Shown one piece after another: positions 20,443 through 30,155 of a stretch of 64,000 bases of DNA. This DNA is from Pestalotiopsis fici W106-1. Lineage: Eukaryota; Ascomycota; Sordariomycetes; Amphisphaeriales; Sporocadaceae. A program made the translations under genes and the position numbers. Positions within the stretch are counted from its first letter, which is position 1; each line of letters opens with the position of its first letter. The notes beneath the pieces were generated by a model that was not told the origin of the DNA, made no database searches, and worked only from the letters and a program-made list of their open reading frames with translations. Location of the stretch: NCBI RefSeq assembly GCF_000516985.1, contig NW_006917100.1:547490-611489 (forward strand). Direction: 5' to 3'.

Positions 20443-22403
20443 ATGGATTGGACAACTGCATCAGCGAATAAAAGGAGTGCGCTCGATGCCACAATTCCGC
20501 CAGAATGGCGGCTTGACGTTTCATGGAATGATGACCCGCCAATGGGATTCTGGGCAAAGAGTCGAGTATTAACTCCAAAGGAGCTGACCATTACCGAGAT
20601 GCCCGCAACTCTTCTGGTCCAAGAATTGGCGAATGGCAAGTTGACCGCTGTTGCCGTTACCACTGCATTTTGCAAAAGAGCCGCATTGGCACATCAGCTG
20701 GTGAGTTCCAGCAATATCACATTGGGCTGTAAGGAGTCTGTGAGGAGCCGGAATTCTAATCTTGGTAGACGAATTGTCTGCATGAGTTCTTCCCAGATCT
20801 GGCTATAGCAAAAGCGAGATCCCTCGACGAGTACTTTGCAAAACACAAAAAGGTTATTGGTCCTTTGCATGGACTACCCATCTCACTGAAAGACCAAGCG
20901 CGTATCAAGGTGATAAAGTTTTATCCTCATCTCGATGAACGATACTAACTGGGGAATAGGGTGTCGAGACCTCCATGGGCTATGTCTCATGGCTCGACAA
21001 GAAGGAAACAGAGGACTCCGCTCTCACAATGCTGCTTGAGAAAGCCGGGGCCGTTCTCTATGTCAAGACATCTGTACCTCAGACTTTATTGTGCTGCGAA
21101 ACAATCAATAACGTTTTTGGCCGTACAATTAATCCACGAAACCGCGACTGGTCCTGTGGTGGAAGTTCTGGAGGTGAAGGCGCGATAGTGGCCATGCGCG
21201 GGAGTATAATCGGCGTTGGTACAGATCTTGGTAAGCCATTGATGCTGCAAATACTATTTATGTGTATGAAAGTTAACCAAGTTCCTAGGTGGGTCTATCA
21301 GAGTTCCTGCTGCGTTCAACTCTCTTTTCGGCCTTCGACCAAGTCATGGCAGACTGCCATATGCGAAACTCGCCAATACTATGGAAGGTCAAGAGGCAAT
21401 ACATAGTGTATGTGGTCCAATTTGCCATTCTATCCCAGATATGCGGCTCTTCGTCCAGTCAATACTCTCGCAGAATCCATGGATGTATGATTCAAAGGTC
21501 GTACCAATGCCATGGCGGAAGCATGAGGAAGATGCCATAAAGACGAAAATCTCATCCCGTAGCCTTACCATAGGCTATTACTCATGCGACGGCAATGTAA
21601 GATCAATCAGTTGACAAGAAGAAAAGCATATTGCTTATGCGTATAGGTTCTGCCTCATCCACCAATCCTGCGCGCTGTTGAGATTGTTAAGAGAAGGCTT
21701 GCAAAGGCTGGGCATATGGTAGTTCCATGGCAGCCATATAAGCATGCGTTTGCAGCTGATCTGGCTAGCCGACTGTGCGTAGCAGACGGAGGAACTGTAA
21801 GGTTAACAACCGCATATCTTCTATCATCAACGATTCTAATGGTGTCTAGGAGATTTTTTCGAATCTGAGGGCTTCTGGTGAGCCTGCAATTCCAAATATC
21901 GACTATCTCATACGGCCGGAACAACCGAAAATGGACGTGAATGAGCTTTGGAATGCCCAGCTCCAGAAATGGAACTATCAAAATGAATACTTGGAGAAGA
22001 TTCGTTGTTTTGAAGAGAAGCACGGCAGAGAGTTGGACGCTATCATTGCGCCCACAAGTCCTTACGCATGCGTACGCCATAACAAATTTAACTACTATGG
22101 ATACGCTACTGTCATTAATGTCCTGGACTACACTAGTGTTGTGATACCAGTCACATTTGCCACCAAGTCGATCGATCGGGCAAGTTACCAGTTTGCGCCA
22201 CTGAGCGACTTGGATCGCTTGGTCCAGGCAGAGTGTGAGTAGGAGACAAGAACTTTCCTATATTCATATAACTAACGGACTCAGATGATCCAGAAGCATA
22301 TCATGGAGCTCCTGCAGCTGTTCAAGTTATTGGGCGACGACTAACAGAAGAAAGGATCATGTGCATTGCTGAGGAGTTGGTTCGTCTTTTAAGAGATGAT
22401 TAA
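20443..22403 (+). CDS. amidase signature-family enzyme, 543 aa, seven exons
   Basis: Exons 20443-20700, 20769-20909, 20960-21230, 21289-21596, 21647-21796, 21850-22234 and 22285-22403 join with consistent phases (total 544 codons with stop). It carries the amidase signature: catalytic Lys 127 in GLPISLKDQ, the Gly/Ser-rich stretch GGSSGGEGAIVAMRGS with cis-Ser about 202, and nucleophile Ser 226 in DLGGSIRVPAAF. Length matches fungal acetamidase-type enzymes. These hydrolyse primary or secondary amides (or transfer acyl groups) in the cytosol. All catalytic residues are present, so it should be active. It lies between an exporter and a P450 at the left side of the PKS cluster. Next to an amide-forming synthetase in the same cluster, an amidase is notable, either as a tailoring or detoxifying enzyme or as an unrelated nitrogen-catabolic gene. 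Confidence 0.92.
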
Positions 22404-23160
22404 GGGGCAAAACCTTTCAGCGCGGAAATATGCCATGTAGTAAAGGAGATAAGAGATTTGAACGAAACGAGCGTCATGGCGAAAACGCAGTCGGATATAA
22501 CGTTCATTCAAAGCAATAAAAGAGCCTTTGCGACTTAGACATCACATCACGATGGGAAATTATCGTATGAACACTATAAAAAATGATAATCAAGATGAAA
22601 AATAGCCTACGTTTATGGAAACGAGCAACACAAGTCGTATCGGAAATTGCGTGACCTAAGGGTTGTGGCAGTGGCCGGATATATTTCACTGAGGATGCGT
22701 AAGTAACAAACTTAAAAGGGCACTAATTTCGCATCTCGGCAATTTAGCGTTGCTTGTTCGGTACATATACCCCTTTACTTGATTTTTCTTCGTGAGGTAG
22801 TCCAGTTCCTACTAGCGAAGACGAGACAGTGTAATTGGGCAAGCTCAATGAGGAGGATAAGTAGAATATGTGGGACGGACACTGCTCGATTATTGTCCGA
22901 TCTTTGTATAACTATCTAAATTTAAGCTTAGCAAGAGTGATTCTCCTCGCAATTCAAGGGACTTACTCGTATATGGTTCGAGTAATTTTGAATGTCAACC
23001 CAAATTTATAAAATAGGTTCCAAATCTTAATTTTCGTAGTCGTTTCTATAGATGCTATGATAAAAACTTTTCCCGCCCCTCCCTGATCCAGGATTTCAAT
23101 ATGTCTGATTGAAAATCTATTTTGCACTCACTCTATGACCACCGAACCACATCAGAACTC
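22404..23160. other. intergenic region
   Basis: No gene supported. AT content rises towards 23 kb. Confidence 0.5.
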
Positions 23161-23737
23161 ACTACGGCGGACGTCGTAACCATAGGGGCCGGATATATTG
23201 GCATATGTACTACATCATATACTTGAGCTATGCAAAGACAAAGACATACCATTACCAACCACGATAATTTTGGAGACCTGCCAGTATGTTCTGGAGTAGC
23301 AGGTTATGATGGTTAGTTTCCATTCCTTTGATACCTACGGAAATATAGTGATTTGAAATGGGGTGCTATCCTGAAATCTGATATACGTTATACCGCGATA
23401 GTTATGGGTGATGTATTTGAAGCGCACCACCATATTGAAGCAGTTGTCTCAACAATAACGAGACAGATGCGTCGGTAAAGGAAGCAAAACATTCCTTAAT
23501 ACCTACATGCAGCAGAACTTTCTGGCTGCTAATTTGAGGAACAGTGGTGGTACGTAGTTACCGCAGATGGGGTGCCCTTTGTTGGGAGTTTATCAGGGAG
23601 ACCTGGCTAGCTCATAGCCGTTAGTTTTCATAGGCATGGTGCACCTCAAGCATTCTTCGTTGCAAAAGAACTCGTGTCGATGATGATGGAAGGAGCTGAC
23701 TTCTAAGACACAGGATTGCCAAGAGCCTTCGAGATAA
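23161..23737 (+). pseudogene. relic of a FAD-dependent (DAO-type) oxidoreductase
   Basis: Near the start, TTADVVTIGAGYIGICTTS is a dinucleotide-binding GxGxxG motif, followed in a shifted frame by YELCKDKDIPLPTTIILE, the usual second beta strand of D-amino-acid-oxidase-like flavoenzymes. At about 23545-23730 the conserved C-terminal part survives: EQWWYVVTADGVPFVGSLSG, then an in-frame stop, then a decayed AVSFHRHGAPQAF in place of the usual G-x-NGHGM motif, then VAKELVSMMMEG. Most of the middle is missing and several stops and frameshifts are present. It lies inside the cluster between the amidase and P450 no. 1, so the cluster may once have had a flavin oxidase. Confidence 0.75.
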
Positions 23738-24029
23738 GTCAAGTGAGATTAGAAAGGCCGACCATACTATTTGAACACAGCTGAGAGAATTGAAGACTTA
23801 TTATTTTGTCGGATTCGCAGACCTTTTATCCTTCTACCATCTTTTTCCTATCATTACGGTTCTTGGCAATAATCGTTTCTCTATTCAATCGAAATTTGAA
23901 CTATAAATGATCCTATAGAAATTTGGCGAGAGGATGATCCTAAAATCCATACTCCATGCTACCATAACAATCATTTTAGGCCAACACTAAAAGGAGAAGC
24001 GCTACTACTATTGCGCAAGTGAAAGGGCC

Positions 24030-24200
24030 ATACTCGCTCAGATCTTCTCACCTGAGTCAATGTGAAGGGAAAGATAAAATCGAGGAATGTTGGAAAGAAG
24101 CCGAAGTTGATCTTGTAAATCTACAAAAGAAAGGCATCAAAGAGCTTTTTCAGATACTTGAGAGGGTAACATGGGGTGGGTACTACGTCAGTGCAACAGA
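24030..24200 (+). repeat. diverged copy of the 10563-10731 insertion
   Basis: Shares with the other copy, in order, TCTCACCTGAG, GTGAAGGG, ATCGAGGAA, GTTGATCT, TCTACAAAAGA, GGTGGGTACT and CTACGTCAGT. In a translated reading both give something like SPES...IEE..EVDLV.LQK, so the ancestor may have been coding. Here it is not flanked by recognisable HET sequence. Confidence 0.55.
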
Positions 24201-24209
24201 ATGATAAGG

Positions 24210-25401
24210 ACGAAGATCCTGTTAATTTCTGTAAAGGAACTGACGTCAGAATGGAGCGGGAAATAGTGCCTCGTGGATGACAATTTTGAAGACAGACATG
24301 ATGTATCCCCTTCGCCGTATCTCTCAGCACCCGTCAGAAGTAATGGCCTCTTTTCCCCGCTCTTTCCGTGTTTCCATAACGCATATATACTGATCGTAGT
24401 TATTTGGAGTAGATTGGTCGTCTATCACCGCTGTGCACGGGGCGATGACTTTCAATTGAGATTGAGCTGTGTCCGGCTTCGGGCAGCCGACAACTATCGG
24501 AGTGGTTTGCAAGTACCTTGAATATAGCTCTCGGCTTCTCAGGGCTCGTATAAGAGAAGAGGGACAAAATACTACATGAGCCCTAGAACAAGAGTTTTGT
24601 ATTAGATTCACTTATGCCTCATGTATCATTATCCTCCATCTCGTGGCGACTGTAACAACTATCCAACTACAGTGTGAGCTCCTAGATCTTACCAGATTTA
24701 CGAAACATGTGTAGTTACTAAGCAGGGAGAAAAACGAGTGGCCGCATACTACGGTAATGTCTGCCTGTTAACGCTCCTCGTTCGGCCTGAAGAGTTTCAA
24801 GGGTCTACCGGCGCGGACGTAGCATACACCGGGTGACTCTTCGTCCTGCTGCTGTTTCGTGTTCACGGTTGTTGTCACTACGAGATCTACTTTATAGGCT
24901 GTATCTTGATCATCTCATTGTGCTCCTCGAGGACCTGGTTGTAGATTTTGAGCTCCGCCTAGTAGATTCTTAGCAGAATCCTCAATAAGTCCCGAGAGTT
25001 ACAAACATGGTGATAGTGCCAAGGCCAACTCTAATTGTTGCTTTGTATCCCGCGAGTGCTTCCATAAAACCATTGATGTTACTGGTTATGAATTCCGACC
25101 TTGCCTAATCTATAAGCCCGAGCGTCGACTTATTCTTGAACTTTTGCATAGCAAGCTCGAAATTACGGCAAACATGATTTGTATTAATTTAAGGCTTTAT
25201 TGCGTGCTTTATAGCGTTGGATTGTTGTGCATGGTGATTTCGATAAATGAAGCCTATATGCCCCGTAGGTGTCTTCTCAAAGATATCTTGAACTCATTTC
25301 CCGATATAAATACCACAATACGGGACGTCTGCCATCTGTAAGAACTCGGGAGAATTGTCACAATCTCGGTATAAGGGATGTTGATTTGAAAAGTGTCGAT
25401 A
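24210..25401. other. intergenic region downstream of P450 no. 1
   Basis: About 1.2 kb without a supported gene on either strand. Confidence 0.5.
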
Positions 25402-27195
25402 TTAGGGTTTTCGAGGCTCAAGACGTATGTATAATGGCGGCTTATCCCAAAACCCCCACTGACGCTGGTCTTTAACCCAGTCCTTCTGCGTTTCATCAGC
25501 CAGTGCAATATCGTAGTTCCACACGAGTTTCGCCAGAATCAATCTGATCTCTGCGTAGGCAAGACTTGATACTCATGTCAGTACTATAACCAAGTAGGGT
25601 ACGGTATATCAACTTTGTGCTTACTTTTTGCCCAGGCAGCTGCGTGGTCCAACAGAAAACGGTTGGAACGCATCCGCGTGGTCCTTGGCAAACCGAGCAT
25701 CACCCAACCATCGTTCAGGAATGAACGACTCTACCGAGGTAAAGTTTTTCTCGTTGTGATACATGGGCCATTGCCAAATGTCAAAGATGGTCTAATACAG
25801 AGTCAGCCCCAGTACCATGACGTTTCCGGAGCTCCCAATGGGACTTACGCCCTCCGGAAGGAAAGTTCCACATAGTGTAGCACCTCCACGATGGACCACG
25901 CGTGGCGTGGAGGCTGGAGCGGCAGGGTAGATGCGCATGCCTTCGTCGATGACTGCTTTCAAATACTGGAGTTTTTGGACGTTAAGAAGACTGATCTCGT
26001 CCTCAGTGCTGAAGCCAGACCGTACTTCGTCGCAGAGTTTGGCCAACACGGGAGGATGTTCGCATAGAAGAGATGTGATACCACATAATCTACGGTCATG
26101 TGAACAGAAGTTAATCCGCGGGGGTGGCGCGGGACTCATGTAGTAGCAGTCGTTTCAGAGCCGGCAACGACAAAGATATTTGCATTATGCATGATTTCCG
26201 GAATCGAAAGGCTCTAATAAAAACGAGTAAGAATGACTGGTTTTTGGCATTTATTTTTGACATACCTGCTTGCTATCCGAGCCAGGGGCAATCATAGCAT
26301 CTATGAAATCAGGACGACTCGTGTTTAAAGCTAGTCGCTTGCTGACCTTGTGCTCAACCAATTCGGCATGCTCGTTAATCTTCTTTGCAGCAAAAGTTTG
26401 AAGTAGTGGTTTTGTGAGTACACCCACGATTGGGTACGCTCGTCGAAGCTGCGCTAGGGGCTGTATCTCTTTGACTTGTTGAAAGATCATTGCGACCCAG
26501 GTGTGATAATCCGATTTTTCCAGACAGCCAAAGGACTCTCCGAAAGCCAGGTCTCCAATAACATCGAACGTTGTATAGTTATACCACCGTACTACATTAA
26601 ACGGCGTGCGGTTCTCGCTGTGTTCCCTCATTCGCTCAAACAGAAGGTCAACGTAACCCTTGATCAAAGGCTCCTGTTTGACCATGCTCTGTCCAGAGAA
26701 GCCACCGGCGAGTATCCGACGCTGCCTGCCATGATTTTCAGTGTCTGCGGCAATAATACTGTGGCCTACCTCTTCAAATAATGAGGGGTCCTTGATATTC
26801 TCCAGTTCTCCTGGTTTGAGGTGGCCATACGCTTGCCTCCACGCGTTATGGTGACAGAGCGATACTGAATTGGGCCCTGTACGAACCACGTCTCCATATC
26901 TCTGGTGTAGCTCAAGAATCCTTTTGTGAGGCTTCCCAGAACACGCCATGAGAGCCTGAGGAAGGGGCGAAAGTGCCCAAAGTTTTGGACCCGGAATCTT
27001 TCGCAAAGGGCTGAAGAAGATGTTGTAGATAATGGCCCACAATATGTAGCCGAGTAACTGTAAAATATTAACTTTGATTCTGGTCCTAGTTCGTAGAGTT
27101 TAGGGTGCTCTCACAAGGCAGATAACCAAGGCCGCAAGGCGTGGCATCACAGCTCTGTCAAGGAGTATCATGGATATGTTTTTCATTGTGATCAT
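25402..27195 (-). CDS. cytochrome P450 (no. 1), 505 aa if a mutated splice donor is tolerated
   Basis: Six exons: 27115-27195, 26266-27057, 26140-26213, 25849-26089, 25625-25791 and 25402-25564. The N-terminus has a membrane anchor (ALVICLLLGYILWAIIYNIF) and the proline hinge KIPGPK. P450 landmarks follow: helix I AGSETTATT, helix K EGMR, PERW, and heme motif FSVGPRSCLG (Cys 448). All phases agree, but the donor after exon 3 reads AC|ATGAGT instead of GTGAGT (26139), a G-to-A change at intron position +1. If the intron is retained, the frame meets the TGA at 26137-26139 just after helix I. So the gene is either a very young pseudogene or depends on an unusual site. It would otherwise be an ER-bound monooxygenase of the cluster, oxidising the PKS product. 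Confidence 0.85.
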
Positions 27196-27636
27196 CGTAA
27201 GGGTTGTTTACGATGAAAGCTTGTCCTAAAACGATCAAATATCAATAGTTTCTTTTCCTAGGGGACATTGAGGAGGAAAGTATGGATGGCGAAAGAAAAT
27301 GATGATCTTAGACTAGTACCCCATTATAACTAGACATATTATAGCGCAACGTCAAATAAACATTAGTGCACAACAGTCACTTAGATTAAGTCAAGCATAT
27401 ACCAACTGAAGTGTGGAGACTGGCCAATCGTCGGCAATTTACACGCAAGATAAAGCGTAAATGCTTGAAATGGAGCCGAGTCGGTATTCCTTTCGGCAAT
27501 TCTCTTATAAATCATTGGTTAAACAAGTCTTTTGCGAGGATCAGCTAGGTTATAATGACAATGCTCCGATGCAAGGCCTAAAACTCCGGTTTGGAGTTTC
27601 CGGGACACCGAAGACGACGAATCGTTGCGAAGAACG
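27196..27636. other. upstream region of P450 no. 1
   Basis: About 440 bases with no gene; should hold the P450 promoter and ends at an inverted-repeat element. Confidence 0.4.
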
Positions 27637-27957
27637 ACATTCAAAATCGGCTTCTCCTTATTATCCACATCTCTTGTTTTTAAGCACGGACGATCCAGAT
27701 CTCGCGCTGACATACATGTATATCAGCCAGACCCACTTCGTACTGTTATCCATGAGTACTTCGGCGAGCCAAAGGTAATCAGATTGGCAGTAAAAAATTG
27801 CTTGTCAACCAGAGCTAGTTTTGGCTGACTGAAGTACTTATGGGTGACAGTACGAAGTGGGTCTGGCTAATATACATAAATGTCAGCGCGAGATATGGGA
27901 TCGTCCGTGCTTAGAGACGAGAAAAGAGATAAAAGATAAGAAGCCAATTTTGATGGT
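27637..27957. mobile_element. inverted-repeat element (MITE-like foldback)
   Basis: The left arm (27637-27773) and right arm (27820-27957) are imperfect reverse complements of about 137 bases around a 46-base spacer. Matching blocks include CAGACCCACTTCGTACTGT/ACAGTACGAAGTGGGTCTG, CTCGCGCTGACAT/ATGTCAGCGCGAG and AAGCACGGACGATC/GATCGTCCGTGCTT. No coding capacity. Arm-related sequence occurs again at 16936-16985, so this is a dispersed family, not a one-off hairpin. Outer ends blur, and no target duplication could be fixed. Confidence 0.75.
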
Positions 27958-28973
27958 CTCTGTAGGCACTCAAATACGCGCGTATTGCTTATTTTTTCGG
28001 ATAATTCCATAGCAACTTCATAGAGCAGCCGGCAATCGGCAGCTGCGAGTATCTAAGTACACAACATAAAGGTCTTGTAAATTTTTAATACGGCTTAGAT
28101 ATTAGCTAAACGTGGGGCAGTATCACTTCGTCTTAACCATCATCTTCTAACTATATAGTCACGATTAAAATCAATGGTCGCACCTTTAGTGATAGATGCG
28201 CCAACTGCGACTCACTAATTCATCTATGGCTGTGAAATTATCCGAGCTAGCGATTATTCATGGAATTGCTTGTGTAATTGTGGAGATAGATGATAGTTAA
28301 GTCCAACGCAGTTAAATAAATCTCACCCACAAAAATCTTCCAGAGTGTCAGCCGAGGCAATTCCCCAGTCTGGAAAATTCTAGAAGCTATGTACTAGTTC
28401 ATCCATATGACTTTGATAGAGTTTGTCTTCAGAATCTGTGCGCCATCTGGGTGCGCGCCGTTATTAAGAAGCGCAACCAGAACTTCGAAGCAGTCTCTAT
28501 GTCGTTCAAAAGCGCCAGCGCTCGTCTGCATAAACGATATCGTAATCAATAGGTCACCCAAAATCACAGAGTTTATTGTTAAAGCGGTTTGATTATCAGC
28601 TATTATCTTGCGTTTCCACGATGCCAAACTTATAATCTATATGCGAACCCATTGATCCTCACGTGTATTAATCCTGCCGTTTTGTGCAGCGTCTGCCTTA
28701 ATAATCCTGTGGGAACGAGAATTCAACGCAATAAGTGATCGCATAATAAGACGACGCGGTATGCCTGGGATAGCATTGCTGATCGTGCCGAAATAAATTG
28801 TGAGGCCGGATAGATCTTAAATCGAGACGCACGATGCCTTATATCGCTAGTATCGAATGCGTGGGGATTCATTGATCTGTTTCAAATAGTACTCATGGCT
28901 CAAAGGTGCTATAATTTAAAGCTATGTTTTATTTTTGCTCCCTGCTTTCATTCCCACTAATTATACCCTCCTG
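27958..28973. other. AT-rich intergenic region
   Basis: About 1 kb between the foldback element and an LTR-like fragment. No gene supported; the small minus-strand frame at 28394-28627 is discussed under rejected items. Confidence 0.5.
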
Positions 28974-29068
28974 TGTGACGATCTATACTATTAGGTTTCT
29001 CGATAAACCTGTAGTTTAGGTGCTAGATGGGTTTATGCTAACAGGATGCGCCAGCCAAGAGAATAACT
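28974..29068 (+). repeat. LTR-like fragment, copy A
   Basis: Starts TGTGACGATCTATACTATTA and contains TTTCTCGATAAACCTG and GGGTTTATGCTAACA. Two further copies are at 43879-43974 and 56081-56127. The TGTGACG start is like an LTR end, but no matching 3' end was found. Confidence 0.6.
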
Positions 29069-29179
29069 GTACTGAGCGAAGAATAACTGAAGTGGTCCTG
29101 CACTGATTCCCAAGTCCGGCTCTTCTCTGTTAGCGAGCTCTCTCGCGCTTACGAAAAAAAAAAAAAAACAGCGGTAGTC

Positions 29180-29985
29180 ATATGCGACAATTGCCAGGAA
29201 TATCACCGAGGGAGGTTCTGCATAAGAATCGCCAGATGCGGTCGCTACAACAAAAGACGGGACAAGCACGACCCCGGAGCCCCCTGCCAAAATCCACCGA
29301 AATGCGCAAACTGCTACGGACCCCACGGCGCAAACTACCCACAGCGCCCAGCAAAACCGCAGAAGGTATATGGCAAAATCCTGCACAAATCGGAAAGCCA
29401 ACTCAAGGCTATCCGGAAGATCGGAAGCCGACATTTCGCAGGACTCCACGCAGCGATACAAACTGCGGACGCGCTAGCTCCGACAAAGACGCAGGAGGCC
29501 CCCCCGAGGCCGGGCCGCCCGGGAACAGGGCAGCCGGGCGCAGAAGCGCCGCGAGGTAAAAAGAGGGCGATAAAAAAAAAAGGCATATCGGCAGACCCAA
29601 TGCCAACGGACCAAATAAATGCAGAGATGCAGGAAACGATAACCCCATAAGCACCCTCGTCGCGGAGGCCCCAAAGGCTGTCAAGCCAGACGGCGGAAAC
29701 CAGAATGCACGCAAGCCTAGGATACTACCAAAACCTGCGACTTAATAAATAGAGCACAAAACAAGCGTCACCGAAAATGGAGACATCGCCGGACACCAGA
29801 AACTTTACGTTTTGAATCTCTCAATACGCGGAGGTCGGGCGCCTCACACGACGCATTTCTTCAAAAATGTTATAAGAAAAATATAGATCTAGCAACGGTA
29901 CAGGAAACGTGGACGTACGATAACAGCAGGACAAGGACCCAGACTGGATCCTTCGTCACGTGGCCGATCATAATGTCACTTCGAG
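29180..29985 (+). mobile_element. LINE (Tad1-like) retrotransposon fragment: end of ORF1, start of ORF2
   Basis: From 29183 a frame reads CDNCQEYHRGRFC and later KCANCYGPHGANYPQRP: CCHC zinc knuckles of a LINE ORF1, with the last Cys changed to Arg. It is followed by a basic, Pro-rich tail and stop at 29648-29650. At 29804 a second frame begins LRFESLNTRRSGASHDAF and continues DLATVQETWTYDN, the N-terminus of an AP-type endonuclease with its catalytic Glu in the QE motif. The element is cut off at about 29985, 170 bp from the PKS stop codon. Reverse transcriptase is absent. GC content is higher than the surroundings, so it escaped strong RIP. Confidence 0.8.
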
Positions 29986-30155
29986 AGGTCAGTGTCCTAG
30001 TCCCTTATCCATACTTATCCTCTGGGTCCTCCATCCTGCAAGGGTGCATGTTTGTAACATCCTGTACCACGAGCTTTGCTGTCCTTCTTTCTCACCACCG
30101 CACCTTCAGAACGAGCGGTAATACAATCAGATTGTAACTCCAATCACACGCGTCT

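Noticed and set aside
28394..28627. Minus-strand frame with FEVLVALLNNGAHPDG resembling one ankyrin repeat
   Set aside because: Only one partial repeat, no adjacent repeats; too weak to call a relic.
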